From the NCBI RefSeq assembly GCF_004154955.1, contig NZ_CP011524.1, forward strand, positions 310,001-374,000: a stretch of DNA of 64,000 nucleotides, in the 5' to 3' direction. This document shows, piece by piece, positions 30,083 to 39,999 of the stretch (positions are counted from its first letter, which is position 1; each line of letters starts with the position of its first letter). The position numbers and the translations under genes are program-made. The notes under the pieces were generated by a model, which ran no database searches, had not been told where the DNA came from, and saw nothing but the letters and a program-made list of their open reading frames with translations. This stretch comes from Intestinimonas butyriciproducens (GTDB lineage: Bacteria; Bacillota; Clostridia; Oscillospirales; Oscillospiraceae).

Positions 30083-32023
30083 TCAGCGGGCGGCCTCCCA
30101 GGCGGCCAGATTGGCCTCGAACTGCTCCATGCTCACATAGTCGCTCTGGAGGTGCTGGCCCTTATAGCGCAGGCCCGACACGCCGAAGGGGGCGTACTGG
30201 GTCTCGAACACGTTCAGGCGCACCACCTGATAGGAGGTCTGGCTGGTGGAGAAGGGGATGGCAAGGGCGTGGTCGATGAGGTAGGCCTCGGCGGCGGCGA
30301 AGAGCTCATAACGGCGGGCCATGTCGGAGGTCTCGGCGATGGCGGCCTCCACCAGGGTGCGGTATTCCGCCACAGTGTCGGCCACGGGGTCCCCGGCCTC
30401 CATGGCCTCGGTCAGGAAGGCGTATTTATAGTCGCCGTAGAAGGGGTCGGTCCAGGTCTGGGGGTCGGCGTAGTCGGCGCCCCAGCCGCACTTCATGAAG
30501 GCGTAGTCGCCGGAGCGGCGGACCTCGGTGAGGAAGTTGGACTCGGGGCCGGCCACGGTGATGATGTCGATGTAGTCGCTGCCCAGCAGGCCCTCCATCT
30601 GCTGCTCCACCACGGCGCACTCCTTGTCCCAGTCCACGGTGGCGGGGTTATAGCGCACCAGGACCTTCACGGGGAAGGTGCAGCCGGCGGCCTCCAGCTC
30701 GGCCCGGGCGGCGTCGCGGTACTCCAGGGCCTTGGTCTCGTCAAAGCTGTCCCGGGCCATGATGGCGGCCAGGTCGCCGAACTGGGTGTACTCCTTGCCG
30801 TCGGCATTGGTGAAGCCCGGCGGGGTGACGGAGTTGATGGCCAGGCTCTGGGGGTCGTTGGGGTCCAGGACGGAGAGCTCCCGCACCCGGTCCAGGCCCG
30901 CCATCAGGGACTGGCGGAAGTTTTCGTTGTTGACGGCGAGACGCCAGTTCTCCGGCTCGTACTCGGCGTCAAAGGTGGGATTGAAGTTGAAGCAGTAGAA
31001 ATAGGAGTAGTCCACCTTGGCGCGGTACTTGCTCACCAGGTCGGCGGTGTTGGGGTCCAGGAGCCAGGAGTCCAGGATGTCGGAGCCGATGTCGGCCTGA
31101 TCGATCTCCCCGGTCTTGACCATCTGGGGGCCCACGGTGTTGTACTGGGAGTTATAGGTCTCCACGATCTGGTCGATGTACACCTTGTCCTTGTCCCAGT
31201 AGGACGCGTTTTTGGTGTAGACGTGGGTCTGCTGGGGGGCGAAGTCGGAGAGGATATAGGCCCCGCAGTAGAGCAGGGTGTCCGGCCCGGTGGCTGCGCC
31301 GAAGCTGTCGCCCTTCTCCTCCAGGAAGGGGCCGTACACGGGCATGAAGCACACGTAGGTCAGGCCCGAGAGGAAATAGGGCACCGGCTGTTCCAGCGTG
31401 TACTCCAGGGTATAGTCGTCCAGGGCCTTCACGCCCACCTCTTCAAAGGTGATGGGGTCCACCGGTTCGATGGCGTTGCCCTCGGCGTCGGTGGTCTTAG
31501 CGCCGTTCTCGCTGGTGATGAGGTAGGAGGTATAATTGAAATAGGCCTCCGCGTTCTTCACCACGCCGAAATAGGAGGCGGCGGTGCCGCTTTGGTGAGC
31601 GGCGTCCAGCACGTAGGCGGCGGCGGTGACGAAGTCGTTGGCGGTGAGCTCCCCCTGCTCGGCGCCGGAGGAATCCACCCACTTCACGCCCTGGCGGATC
31701 TTGAAGGTATAGACGGTGGCGTCGTCATTGGTGGTCCAGCTCTCGGCCAGGGAGGGTTGGAGCGCGCCGTACTGGTCGTACTCCACCAGACAGTCGATGA
31801 CGTTGGCGCCCACGGTCTGCTCCAGAATGGTGTTGGTGGTGAGGTAGTTCATGGTGGAGACCTCGGAGCCGTAGAGCTTGCGGTAGACGGCGCTCTCGGG
31901 GGCCGCGCCGCCGCCGGTGGGGGCGGGCGTGGCGTTGCCGCTGCCTCCGCCACAGCCGGAGAGCAGGCCCAGGCCCATGGCCAGGGTCAGCGAGAGGGCG
32001 AGGATGCGATTTCTTCTCTTCAT
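30083..32023 (-). CDS. Peptide-binding lipoprotein of the ABC transporter (SBP family 5)
   Basis: This 646-residue lipoprotein captures peptides outside the membrane. The signal peptide ends in the lipobox LLSGC, then a Gly/Ser/Thr/Pro linker. The SBP_bac_5 fold is shown by LAESWTTNDDATVYTFKIRQ, then GVKWVDSSG, and by later MKCGWGADYADPQTWTDPF. Start ATG 32023 follows AGAAGGA, sixteen codons inside the longest frame. Context predicts murein tripeptides or tetrapeptides as ligands, as for Bacillus DppE and E. coli MppA. Confidence 0.93.
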   Translation of the reverse strand: MKRRNRILALSLTLAMGLGLLSGCGGGSGNATPAPTGGGAAPESAVYRKLYGSEVSTMNYLTTNTILEQTVGANVIDCLVEYDQYGALQPSLAESWTTNDDATVYTFKIRQGVKWVDSSGAEQGELTANDFVTAAAYVLDAAHQSGTAASYFGVVKNAEAYFNYTSYLITSENGAKTTDAEGNAIEPVDPITFEEVGVKALDDYTLEYTLEQPVPYFLSGLTYVCFMPVYGPFLEEKGDSFGAATGPDTLLYCGAYILSDFAPQQTHVYTKNASYWDKDKVYIDQIVETYNSQYNTVGPQMVKTGEIDQADIGSDILDSWLLDPNTADLVSKYRAKVDYSYFYCFNFNPTFDAEYEPENWRLAVNNENFRQSLMAGLDRVRELSVLDPNDPQSLAINSVTPPGFTNADGKEYTQFGDLAAIMARDSFDETKALEYRDAARAELEAAGCTFPVKVLVRYNPATVDWDKECAVVEQQMEGLLGSDYIDIITVAGPESNFLTEVRRSGDYAFMKCGWGADYADPQTWTDPFYGDYKYAFLTEAMEAGDPVADTVAEYRTLVEAAIAETSDMARRYELFAAAEAYLIDHALAIPFSTSQTSYQVVRLNVFETQYAPFGVSGLRYKGQHLQSDYVSMEQFEANLAAWEAAR

Positions 32024-32110
32024 GCGTGTTCCTTCTTTCCATTTCGATATTTCAGGGGTTTCGTGCCCCATTGCACGCGGGAGAGAGGCCCCCGGCGGCG
32101 GCGCCGGGAG

Positions 32111-32134
32111 CGGAAAGCGGCATGCCGCTTTCCG
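32111..32134. repeat. Palindromic hairpin between the epimerase and binding-protein genes
   Basis: CGGAAAGCGGCATGCCGCTTTCCG is fully palindromic over 24 bases (given here as arms CGGAAAGCGGCA and TGCCGCTTTCCG). No T-run. It may stabilise or process the operon message. Confidence 0.5.
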
Positions 32135-32152
32135 GGAAAGGGACGTTGAGGC

Positions 32153-33241
32153 TCAGCTCCACTGGGCGCAGGGGAGGTTCCCCACGCCGATTCCGGGGTC
32201 GCCGGTCATGGAGATGGCCGCCTCGTCAAACACAGGGCCCCCCTCATAGGGGTCCACGGAGCAGAGGGAGGGGCCGTCCAGATCGGCCCGGGTGATGACG
32301 CTCCGGCCGGCGGCCAGATGGGCGGCGGCGGCCACGGAGAGGCGGGACTCCAGCATGCAGCCGATCATGCACTCCACACCGTAGATTTCCGCCACGTCGC
32401 AGATCTTCAGCGCCTCGTGAATGCCGCCGGTCTTCATGAGCTTGATGTTGATGAGGTCCGCAGCGCGCTGGCGGATGATCTCCACCGCGTCGGCGGGGGA
32501 AAAGACCGACTCGTCGGCCAGGATGGGGGTCTGCACCCGCCGGGTGATGTACTTCATACCCTCGATGTCGTGGGCCTTCACCGGCTGCTCTACCAGCTCA
32601 ATGTCCAGCCCCTTGTCCTCCATGGCGGAGATGATGGACACCGACTGTCGGGCGTTCCAGCCCTGATTGGCGTCCACCCGGAGGAGAATGTCGGGACCCA
32701 CGGCGCTGCGGATGGCGGCGATGCGCTCCACGTCGGCCCTGCCCTCCTTGCCTACCTTGATCTTCAGGATGCGGTAGCCCCGGTCCACGGCCTCCAGCGC
32801 GTCGGCCACCATCTCCTCGATGGGATTGACCGAGATGGTGAGGTCGGTCTCCACCCGCTTCCGGGCGCCGCCCAGAAGCTGATAGACCGGCGCGCCCAGA
32901 CGCTTTCCGTAGAGATCGTATACCGCCATATCCACCGCCGCCTTGGCCGAGGTGTTTTTGAGGATGCAGCCGTGAAGTTTTTTCATAATGCCGTCCAAAT
33001 TTTCGATCTCCATCCCCAGAAGGGCGGGGCGGATGAAGTCCCGGACCGCGCACTCGATGGAGCCCAGCGTGTCCCCGGTGATAACGGCGGTGGGAGGCGC
33101 CTCGCCGTACCCCGTCTCGCCGGTGTCGGCGATCACCCGGACCACCACGTCCTCCACGGCGTCTACCGTGCGTAGAGCGGTCTTGAAGGGGTGGCGGAGG
33201 GGAAGGGAGATGCGGCCTGTCTGAATATCCTGAATGACCAT
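32153..33241 (-). CDS. L-Ala-D/L-Glu epimerase (enolase superfamily)
   Basis: This 362-residue enzyme converts L-Ala-D-Glu from murein into L-Ala-L-Glu so that ordinary peptidases can use it. The catalytic K-x-K motif is in YRILKIKVGKEG. Metal ligands are in LLRVDANQGW, DIELVEQPV and ILADESVFS, and the opposite Lys is in LINIKLMKTGG. It is the first gene of the murein-peptide operon (ykfB-like), 87 bases downstream of a strong promoter. Confidence 0.95.
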   Translation of the reverse strand: MVIQDIQTGRISLPLRHPFKTALRTVDAVEDVVVRVIADTGETGYGEAPPTAVITGDTLGSIECAVRDFIRPALLGMEIENLDGIMKKLHGCILKNTSAKAAVDMAVYDLYGKRLGAPVYQLLGGARKRVETDLTISVNPIEEMVADALEAVDRGYRILKIKVGKEGRADVERIAAIRSAVGPDILLRVDANQGWNARQSVSIISAMEDKGLDIELVEQPVKAHDIEGMKYITRRVQTPILADESVFSPADAVEIIRQRAADLINIKLMKTGGIHEALKICDVAEIYGVECMIGCMLESRLSVAAAAHLAAGRSVITRADLDGPSLCSVDPYEGGPVFDEAAISMTGDPGIGVGNLPCAQWS

Positions 33242-33327
33242 GAGAATGCCCCCTGAAATGAAATTTTAAAGAAATCAAGTTTCACGTTTCGTCCGCTTCA
33301 AGAAAAAGGGAAACTTCAACTAGATAA

Positions 33328-33356
33328 ATTGTACCATGTATCTACTCTATTGTAAA
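33328..33356 (-). promoter_or_regulatory. Promoter of the murein-peptide operon
   Basis: On the minus strand TTTACA (33351-33356), 17 bases and TACAAT (33328-33333). The leader that follows (33242-33320) contains several GAAACTT/AAGTTTC words that could bind the divergent WYL regulator. Confidence 0.85.
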
Positions 33357-33590
33357 GAAAAAACATGGCGGAGGGCGGGCGTCCGGTGGCGGGAAAGAGA
33401 AAAACGGCGCTTCTGTTTGCAACTTGAAGATAAAAAAACTGCAAATCGAAAGAGCGGACGCCGTCGAAGGGGACATTTCACGGCCAGTCCCTCCGGCGCC
33501 GGCGATGAAAAGGGGGCTTTCTCCCGCTGGCGGCAATGTGATATACTGGAAAAAAGCGCGCCGGACGGCGGGCGGAGGGAGGAGAGGCAC

Positions 33591-34592
33591 ATGGCGAAGG
33601 GTGCGGGGCAGAAGCGCAAAACCCTGATCCTGGCCCGGGTGCTGCTGGAGCGGACGGACGAGGACCACACCATGACGGTGCCGGAGCTCATTACGGCTCT
33701 GGAGGCCGAAGGCGTGACGGCGGAGCGCAAAAGCGTCTATGACGACCTGGAGGCCCTGCGGGGGTTTGGGCTGGACGTACAGAGCCGGAAGGGGCGGGCC
33801 CCCGGGTGGTTCATCGGAGAGCGGCCCTTTCAGCTCCCGGAGCTCAAGCTGCTGGTGGACGCGGTGCAGTCGTGCAAATTCATCACCCGGCGCAAGAGCG
33901 ACCAGCTCATCGGCAAGCTGGAGGGGCTCACCAGTGTGTGGCAGGCCAGGCAGCTTCAGCGGCAGGTCTATGTGGACCGGCGGGTCAAGACCATGAACGA
34001 GAGCGTATACTATTCCATCGACACCCTTCACGCCGCCCTGGCGGAGGGCAGAGGGGTGCGCTTCCGCTATTTTGAGTACAATGTCCGCAAAGAGAAGGTA
34101 TTCCGCCGGGAGGGGGCCTGGTACGCCGTGTTTCCCCATGGCCTCATCTGGGACGACGAGAACTACTACCTGGTGGGCTATGACGAGGAGAAGGGCGGGG
34201 TGCGCCACTACCGGGTGGACAAGATGGCCGGGCTGGAGATCACGGACCGGACCGGCAAGGAGGGTGGAGGCCCCGGGGCGCTGGACGTGGCGGCCTATGC
34301 CGCCAAGCATTTCGGCATGTTCAGCGGCCGGGAAGGGCGGGTGCGCCTGCGGTGCGAGAACGGCCTGGTGGGGGTGGTGCTGGACCGGTTTGGACAGGAG
34401 AGTGTCCTGGTGCCAGACGGCAGGAACCACTTTACCGTCACGGTGGACGCGGTGGTGTCCCCCCAGTTCTTCGGCTGGCTCTTCGGCCTGGGGGATCGGG
34501 TGGAGCTCCTGGCTCCGGACTGGGCGGCGGCGGCCTTCCGGGCTCAACTGGACGCCGTAGGGGCAAATTATGGGGAAAAACAAAAAGATTAG
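33591..34592 (+). CDS. WYL-domain transcriptional regulator
   Basis: This 333-residue regulator has an N-terminal winged helix (about 5-70; TMTVPELITALEAEGVTAER, then KSVYDDLEALRGFGLDV) and a WYL ligand domain (about 140-215; VRFRYFEYNVRKEKVFRREG, then HGLIWDDENYYLVGYDEEKG). The C-terminal WCX-like part follows. GGAGGGAGGAG fixes ATG 33591. An extended -10 (TGA-TATACT, 33539-33547) lies upstream. It is divergent from the murein operon and is its best regulator candidate. Confidence 0.9.
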   Translation: MAKGAGQKRKTLILARVLLERTDEDHTMTVPELITALEAEGVTAERKSVYDDLEALRGFGLDVQSRKGRAPGWFIGERPFQLPELKLLVDAVQSCKFITRRKSDQLIGKLEGLTSVWQARQLQRQVYVDRRVKTMNESVYYSIDTLHAALAEGRGVRFRYFEYNVRKEKVFRREGAWYAVFPHGLIWDDENYYLVGYDEEKGGVRHYRVDKMAGLEITDRTGKEGGGPGALDVAAYAAKHFGMFSGREGRVRLRCENGLVGVVLDRFGQESVLVPDGRNHFTVTVDAVVSPQFFGWLFGLGDRVELLAPDWAAAAFRAQLDAVGANYGEKQKD

Positions 34593-34918
34593 GGGGAAAA
34601 GGTATTTTGTTTTAGTCCCAATTCACTTATGTGTTCCCGGCAGAAATCGCGCATAAATATACAATGCAATCAAAATAAGCAACCAAATCAATGAGAGATT
34701 GACAGAACGGTGGCCTCTTTTCCTTGCAATCTAATCTCAAAGCACTTTGATAAGAAAAAGTATAAATTTTTGTGCTGATGAAATGATCTCCGGCGATTTC
34801 ACTGATGACCTTGACAAAAACAGCAAGATCAAGATAATATAAAACGCTGAACGGACGTGGCCTGGAAAATTTTGGAATCTACATAAGCGATCATATAACG
34901 ACAGAGGAGGTAACTTAC
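34593..34918 (+). other. AT-rich gap with a coding fragment
   Basis: No complete gene is seen in this AT-rich stretch. A plus-strand frame 34783-34842 reads MISGDFTDDLDKNSKIKII and stops, which looks like the end of a lost gene. The following promoter and ribosome-binding site serve the gene at 34919. Confidence 0.4.
34811..34840 (+). promoter_or_regulatory. Possible promoter of the hypothetical gene at 34919
   Basis: TTGACA (34811-34816), 18 bases and TAATAT (34835-34840). Confidence 0.5.
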
Positions 34919-35575
34919 ATGAGAAAATTGACAGCATTGCTTATGGCTGCGGCAATCGTTCTCGCAGGGGCATACTTTCTGACCACTTCCGGAGTCGATC
35001 GGGAATTTCCGATAAACGGTGATAATGTTTCCAATTTGAATACGGAAGAAATCATTCGTAAAATAGCTGATGCTGAAAATTTGGAAGATGGTTCTTTGTT
35101 GTGTGCTAATGTGGACAATTTTGACTTAATGTTTACATCTGATTTTGACTGGGCAAACGACGGTGCAATCCGATTTTTCTATACCGAAAGGGAAAAAACC
35201 TATAGCGCACAATTAAGAATGTTCCATGATGATAATAAGTATTTTATTACAGAGCGTACAGAGTGGGTTAAGCAGGAGCGTATTTTCAAACTTCAAGACT
35301 ATTTAGAGGCGCTAAAATATATTCCGCAGGGAGAAGTGCGTCAACTCTCGCCAGATGCTGACGGTTATTCTATAGAACAGGTAGACTATGGTGTACCGAA
35401 TGACTTCGACCGGGTTCTCACCTATAACCAAGCCGGAGCATCGAATTTAGACGGCTGGCTGATTCATTTGACAGTACAGCCTTTGCACGAAACGGCCGAC
35501 GGTGCATACAACGGCTCCGGTGATGAGCTCATTCATCTATTCTATGACCATTCGGATTTCACGACAACTGATTGA
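34919..35575 (+). CDS. Hypothetical exported or membrane-anchored protein, AT-richer
   Basis: This 218-residue protein has an N-terminal signal or anchor helix (about 4-23; LTALLMAAAIVLAGAYFL) and an external domain with no recognised family. GAGGAGG supports the start. Base composition is clearly lower in GC than the flanks, and codon use is mixed, suggesting transfer. There is no lipobox Cys. It is flanked by gene fragments, so it may belong to a small acquired island. Confidence 0.7.
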   Translation: MRKLTALLMAAAIVLAGAYFLTTSGVDREFPINGDNVSNLNTEEIIRKIADAENLEDGSLLCANVDNFDLMFTSDFDWANDGAIRFFYTEREKTYSAQLRMFHDDNKYFITERTEWVKQERIFKLQDYLEALKYIPQGEVRQLSPDADGYSIEQVDYGVPNDFDRVLTYNQAGASNLDGWLIHLTVQPLHETADGAYNGSGDELIHLFYDHSDFTTTD

Positions 35576-35758
35576 TGCCATGTCAATGGGTATAAAAGCG
35601 CAAGCGGTTCCACCCGATAAGGATGGAGCCTCTTTTTATGTCCCTAATGAATGAATATTCACTAAAAAATCCCACCAATACTTCGGGAACACATAAGGAA
35701 ATTGGGAGTTGTTTTATGAGGTAGTGTGATAAAATCATAGGCCATGGGGGGATATGAC
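35576..35758 (+). other. AT-rich intergenic region
   Basis: It contains a weak hairpin near 35600-35637 followed by T5 that could terminate the upstream gene. Otherwise only the start region of the DUF1275 pseudogene is seen. Confidence 0.35.
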
Positions 35759-36419
35759 ATGGGCGCAGAGCAGCGACGGGAGCGGTATCTGCACAATTTG
35801 ATGGCGGTGATCGGGGACTTTTTCGGCGGCTACGCCATCCTCAACCGCTGTGATATCCTGGGCTCGGCCCAGACGGCCAACCTGCTGAGCATGACGCTGA
35901 AGCTGTTGGGGGGACCTGCGGGAGGTGCTGATCCGCCTCGGCGCGGCTGCCCTCTACGCCTGCGCCATCGCCCTGTCGATCCTGGTGCCGGAGTACCTGG
36001 GCCGGGACCTGCAGCGCTTCAGCATTGCCTGCACTGCGGCTGTATCTATGCTGCTGGGTGTCCTGCCCGCGGAGATGGATCCTGTGCTGGGCCTCTACCC
36101 CATTTTCTTTGTCATGGCGCTGCAGTGGTGTGCCTTCAAGGGGTGCGGGAAATATGTCAGCTCCACCATCTTCTCCACCAACAATTACAGGCAGACCACC
36201 CAAGGGGTGACAAGGTATTGCATCACCAAGCGGCGGGAGGAACTGGAGCAGGCCAAATTTTTCGGGTTGACGCTGTGCTCGTTCCACCTGGGGGTGACGC
36301 TGTCCTATCCGGCGCACCTGAGACTGGGGGTCCGGAGCGCATGGCTCTGCCTGCCGCTGCTGGCGGCGGCGGGCGCGCTGGCCCGCCGGCGGCACGGGGC
36401 TGAACGGGCCGCGGCATGA
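35759..36419 (+). pseudogene. DUF1275 (YoaK family) membrane protein, frameshifted
   Basis: The first 50 codons (GDFFGGYAILNRCDILGSAQ, then TANLLSMTLKLLG) and the following part in another frame (DLREVLIRLGAAALYACAIA, then ending in HLRLGVRSAWLCLPLL) together make one YoaK-type membrane protein. They are split by a G6 run at 35908-35913; removing one G restores a single frame. It is a pseudogene, a sequencing error or a slippage-switched gene. DUF1275 proteins have no firm function. Confidence 0.85.
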
Positions 36420-36437
36420 CCGCAAGGGAAGAAAAAG

Positions 36438-36475
36438 CACCGGGCACACCGCTCTTTACGGTGCGCCCGGTGTTT
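36438..36475. terminator. Bidirectional terminator between convergent genes
   Basis: CACCGGGCACACCG pairs with CGGTGCGCCCGGTG with one mismatch. TTT follows on the plus strand and an A-run precedes it. Confidence 0.8.
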
Positions 36476-36481
36476 CTATAT

Positions 36482-37209
<728 letters not shown>

Positions 37210-37213
<4 letters not shown>

Positions 37214-38280
37214 GATGGTTCTGTGCCTCCTCTTTTTGGGAGCCAAAAGGATAGGGTCGCGCCGCCGGAGGGGTTGTTCCGCGCCGACATCCCGCCGCCG
37301 TGGGCGGCCACGATGGACTGGCAGACCGACAGCCCGATGCCCATGTTCCGGCTGTCGTCCCTGGCCGTGCCGTCCTGCGCCGCATAGCTCCCGTCAAACA
37401 GATGGGGCAGGACGCCCTCGGCGATCCCCGCGCCGTTGTCCGACACGTGGAAGCAGACCCGGGAGGGCTCCTCGGCGATGTCGATATCGATTCGGGTGGC
37501 GCATTTCCCGTGAAACACCACGTTTTCCAGCAGGTTCAGCAGCACCTGTTCGATCAGGGTGGCCTCCATGGGGACCAGAAGGATGTCCTGGGGCTTATGG
37601 ACCTGGATGGAGATACTGCCTCCGGTCTTGCGGAATTTGGTGATGGCGCTGCCCACGATCTCCTCCACCACCTCTTCCGTCAACTTGAGCTTGACCCCGT
37701 CCGCACTGAACTTGGTGACGGAGAGGATGTTCTCCGTCACGCGCACCAGCCACTGGGCATCCTTGTGGACCTCCAGGAGCAGGTCCCGGCGGGCGGTCTC
37801 ATCCAGGTCCTGGGACTCCAACAGCGTGGAGGTGGCGCCCAGAATGGAGGAGAGGGGGGTGCGGATGTCATGGGAGACGGCCCGGAGCAGATTGGCGCGC
37901 ATACTCTCGCTCTTGACCTCGTACATCAGCCGTTGCTGGTGCTTGACCTGTGTGGTGAGGGTGCTGATGATGACCGAGACCAGCAGCATAACGGTGAAGG
38001 TGAGGGGATAGCCGGACAGGGTCATATCAAAGACCCAGAAGGGATAGGTGAACATATAGTTGACACATACCACGCCGATCACCGAGGCGGCGATGCCGCA
38101 GACGTACCCGTCCGAGAAGCGGGAGATGGCGGCGACGCCCAGGATGAAGATGGGGACCGCAAAGGGGTTGTTGTCGTCGTGCAGATGGGAAAGGGCATAG
38201 CAGACCACGATACACAGCGACAGGATGGAGAGCAGAATGGCCGTGTTCCTGCACACGGAAGAACGGATCAAAGACTTCAC
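37210..38280 (-). CDS. KdpD-like histidine kinase lacking the KdpD N-terminus
   Basis: This 356-residue kinase has a DUF4118-type four-helix membrane domain (about 10-105; NPFAVPIFILGVAAISRFSD, then GYVCGIAASVIGVVCVNYMF) followed by the H-box AVSHDIRTPLSS, N-box NLLENVVFH, and G-boxes DNGAGI and GIGLSVCQ. Full KdpD also has cytoplasmic KdpD and USP domains, and these are absent. An extended -10 (TGC-TATACT) is on the minus strand at 38328-38336. Confidence 0.9.
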
Positions 38281-38485
38281 ATGGTATCACCGCCCGAAGG
38301 AAAGAGTGGGGAGAGCTCCGCCGCTCCAGTATAGCACAGTCTGCCCAAAAGAGAAATACGGGGCGGCCGGGCGGAGAGAAAAGCTTTCCGGAAAATTAGC
38401 GGACGGAGGTGCTATAATTTCAGAAAAGAGCCGCAGACCGACGGAGCGACCCGTCAAAATCGACCGCGGCGGAGAGGAGCATTTC

Positions 38486-38656
38486 ATGCACAGCAAAGCG
38501 TATCTGGAGGCCAAGAAAGAGTTTGTGAACTGTATCGTGATGTCGCCGATCTGCCTCGGCGTGTCCCTGTTCCTCGCGTTTACGGAGTGGTATCCGATCA
38601 TGAAGCGGGAACGTCTGAAGGAGGTCCAGGGCGAGCAGGAGGCCATGGCGGCCTGA
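38486..38656 (+). CDS. Small single-helix protein
   Basis: This 56-residue protein has one hydrophobic segment (about 19-32; VMSPICLGVSLFLAF) and charged ends. GGAGAGGAG at 38471-38479 and a TATAAT at 38413 support real expression. No family is recognised. Confidence 0.6.
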   Translation: MHSKAYLEAKKEFVNCIVMSPICLGVSLFLAFTEWYPIMKRERLKEVQGEQEAMAA

Positions 38657-38723
38657 CCGGCCCGCGGCGGGATTAAAAGCGCTCCCCCCGGCGGATGGGA
38701 CGGAGCAAGGATAGAAGAAGGAA

Positions 38724-38763
38724 AAAACGTACCGGCGCGGCATCTGCCGCGCCGGTACGTTTT
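38724..38763. terminator. Bidirectional terminator, perfect 18-bp stem
   Basis: The arms 38724-38741 and 38746-38763 pair perfectly, with A-run and T-run on the outsides. It separates the small plus-strand gene from the minus-strand CoA operon. Confidence 0.93.
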
Positions 38764-38809
38764 CGTTTCTGGAGACAAAATGTACGGCCCATGTTTCCCG
38801 GCATACGCG

Positions 38810-39955
38810 CTATTTGAGCATGGCGCCGGAGATGACCATCTGCTGGACCTGCGAGGAGCCCTCATAGATAGAGGCGATGCGGACATCCCGGTAGAGCCGT
38901 TCAATCTCATACTCGCGGGAGTAGCCGTAGCCGCCGTGGAGCTGAAGGGACTGGTTGACAATGGAGACGGCGGCCTCGGCGGCAAAGTACTTGGCCATGG
39001 AGGCGGCCTTGTCCGCCGGCCGCCCGTTGTCCATGAGCCAGGCGGCGTGATATACCAGGCCGCGGGCGGCGTTGAGCCGGGTCTCCATATCGGCCAGCAT
39101 AAAGGCGACGGCCTGGTTTTTGCACAGGGGGCGGCCGAACTGGACCCGGTTCTTGGTGTGGGACACCGCTAGGTCAACGGCCTCCTGGGCGATGCCCAGG
39201 GACATGGCGGCCACGCCGACGCGGCCCACGGACAGGGTCTTCATGGCGTTGAGAAAGCCCATGTCCACCTCGCCGATGACACAGTCGGCGCCCACGCGCA
39301 CGTCCTCCAGCACGATGTCGCTCACCGGGACGCCCCGCTGCCCCATCTTCTCCTCGTGCTTGCCGCAGGAGACGCCGGGCAGGGACATATCCACCACGAA
39401 GGCGGTGATGCCCTTGGCCCCCTTGTCGGGGCTGGTCTTGGCGTAGAGAATGGCCTGACTGGCCATGGGGGCGAAGGTGATGAAGCATTTGCGGCCGTTG
39501 AGGAGATAGCTGTCCCCGTCCCGTTCGGCCCGGGTGGTCAGGCTGGCCGCGTCGCTGCCGGCGTTGGGCTCGGTGAGGCCGAAGGCGATGAATCGCTCCC
39601 CGGCGGCCACCCCGGGCAGGTACGCCTGCTTCTGGGCCTCGGTGCCGGAGAGGACGATGGGGGCGGTGGCCAGGGAGTTGGCCGAGGAGAGAAAGAGGGT
39701 GGCGGTGACCGACTTCCGGGCCAGTTCCTCCATGGCGCAGACGTAGCTGCGCATATCCAGGCCCAGGCCGCCGTATGCCTCGGGGATTTTCAGGCCCAGA
39801 AAGCCCAACTCGGCCATCTGCTTCACCACGTCCAGGGGAAAGGCGTCGGTCCTGTCCACCTCGGCGGCGATGGGGGAGAGAGTCCTGTCGGCAAAGTCAC
39901 GGGCCATCTCGCGGATGCTCTCGTGATCCTCGTTGAAAAAGGGGGATGCGCTCAT
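38810..39955 (-). CDS. Acyl-CoA dehydrogenase
   Basis: This 381-residue FAD enzyme belongs to the acyl-CoA dehydrogenase family, which oxidises acyl-CoA or, anaerobically, can reduce enoyl-CoA with ETF. FAD/substrate motifs are IAFGLTEPNAGSDAASL and YLLNGRKCFIT, and the catalytic Glu is in IASIYEGSSQVQQ. It is the last gene of a four-gene minus operon (CoA-transferase, two MaoC proteins, this enzyme). No ETF genes are in the window. Confidence 0.94.
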   Translation of the reverse strand: MSASPFFNEDHESIREMARDFADRTLSPIAAEVDRTDAFPLDVVKQMAELGFLGLKIPEAYGGLGLDMRSYVCAMEELARKSVTATLFLSSANSLATAPIVLSGTEAQKQAYLPGVAAGERFIAFGLTEPNAGSDAASLTTRAERDGDSYLLNGRKCFITFAPMASQAILYAKTSPDKGAKGITAFVVDMSLPGVSCGKHEEKMGQRGVPVSDIVLEDVRVGADCVIGEVDMGFLNAMKTLSVGRVGVAAMSLGIAQEAVDLAVSHTKNRVQFGRPLCKNQAVAFMLADMETRLNAARGLVYHAAWLMDNGRPADKAASMAKYFAAEAAVSIVNQSLQLHGGYGYSREYEIERLYRDVRIASIYEGSSQVQQMVISGAMLK

Positions 39956-39999
39956 ATGCTGTCTACCTCCGAAATCCTAAGTGATGGGCGGGGCCGCGG

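Noticed and set aside
29453-32149. An 898-codon open frame on the plus strand across the binding-protein and permease genes
   Set aside because: It is antisense to clear transporter genes, has Gly/His/Val-rich low-complexity translation, no ribosome-binding site and no family. Long shadow frames are expected in high-GC DNA.
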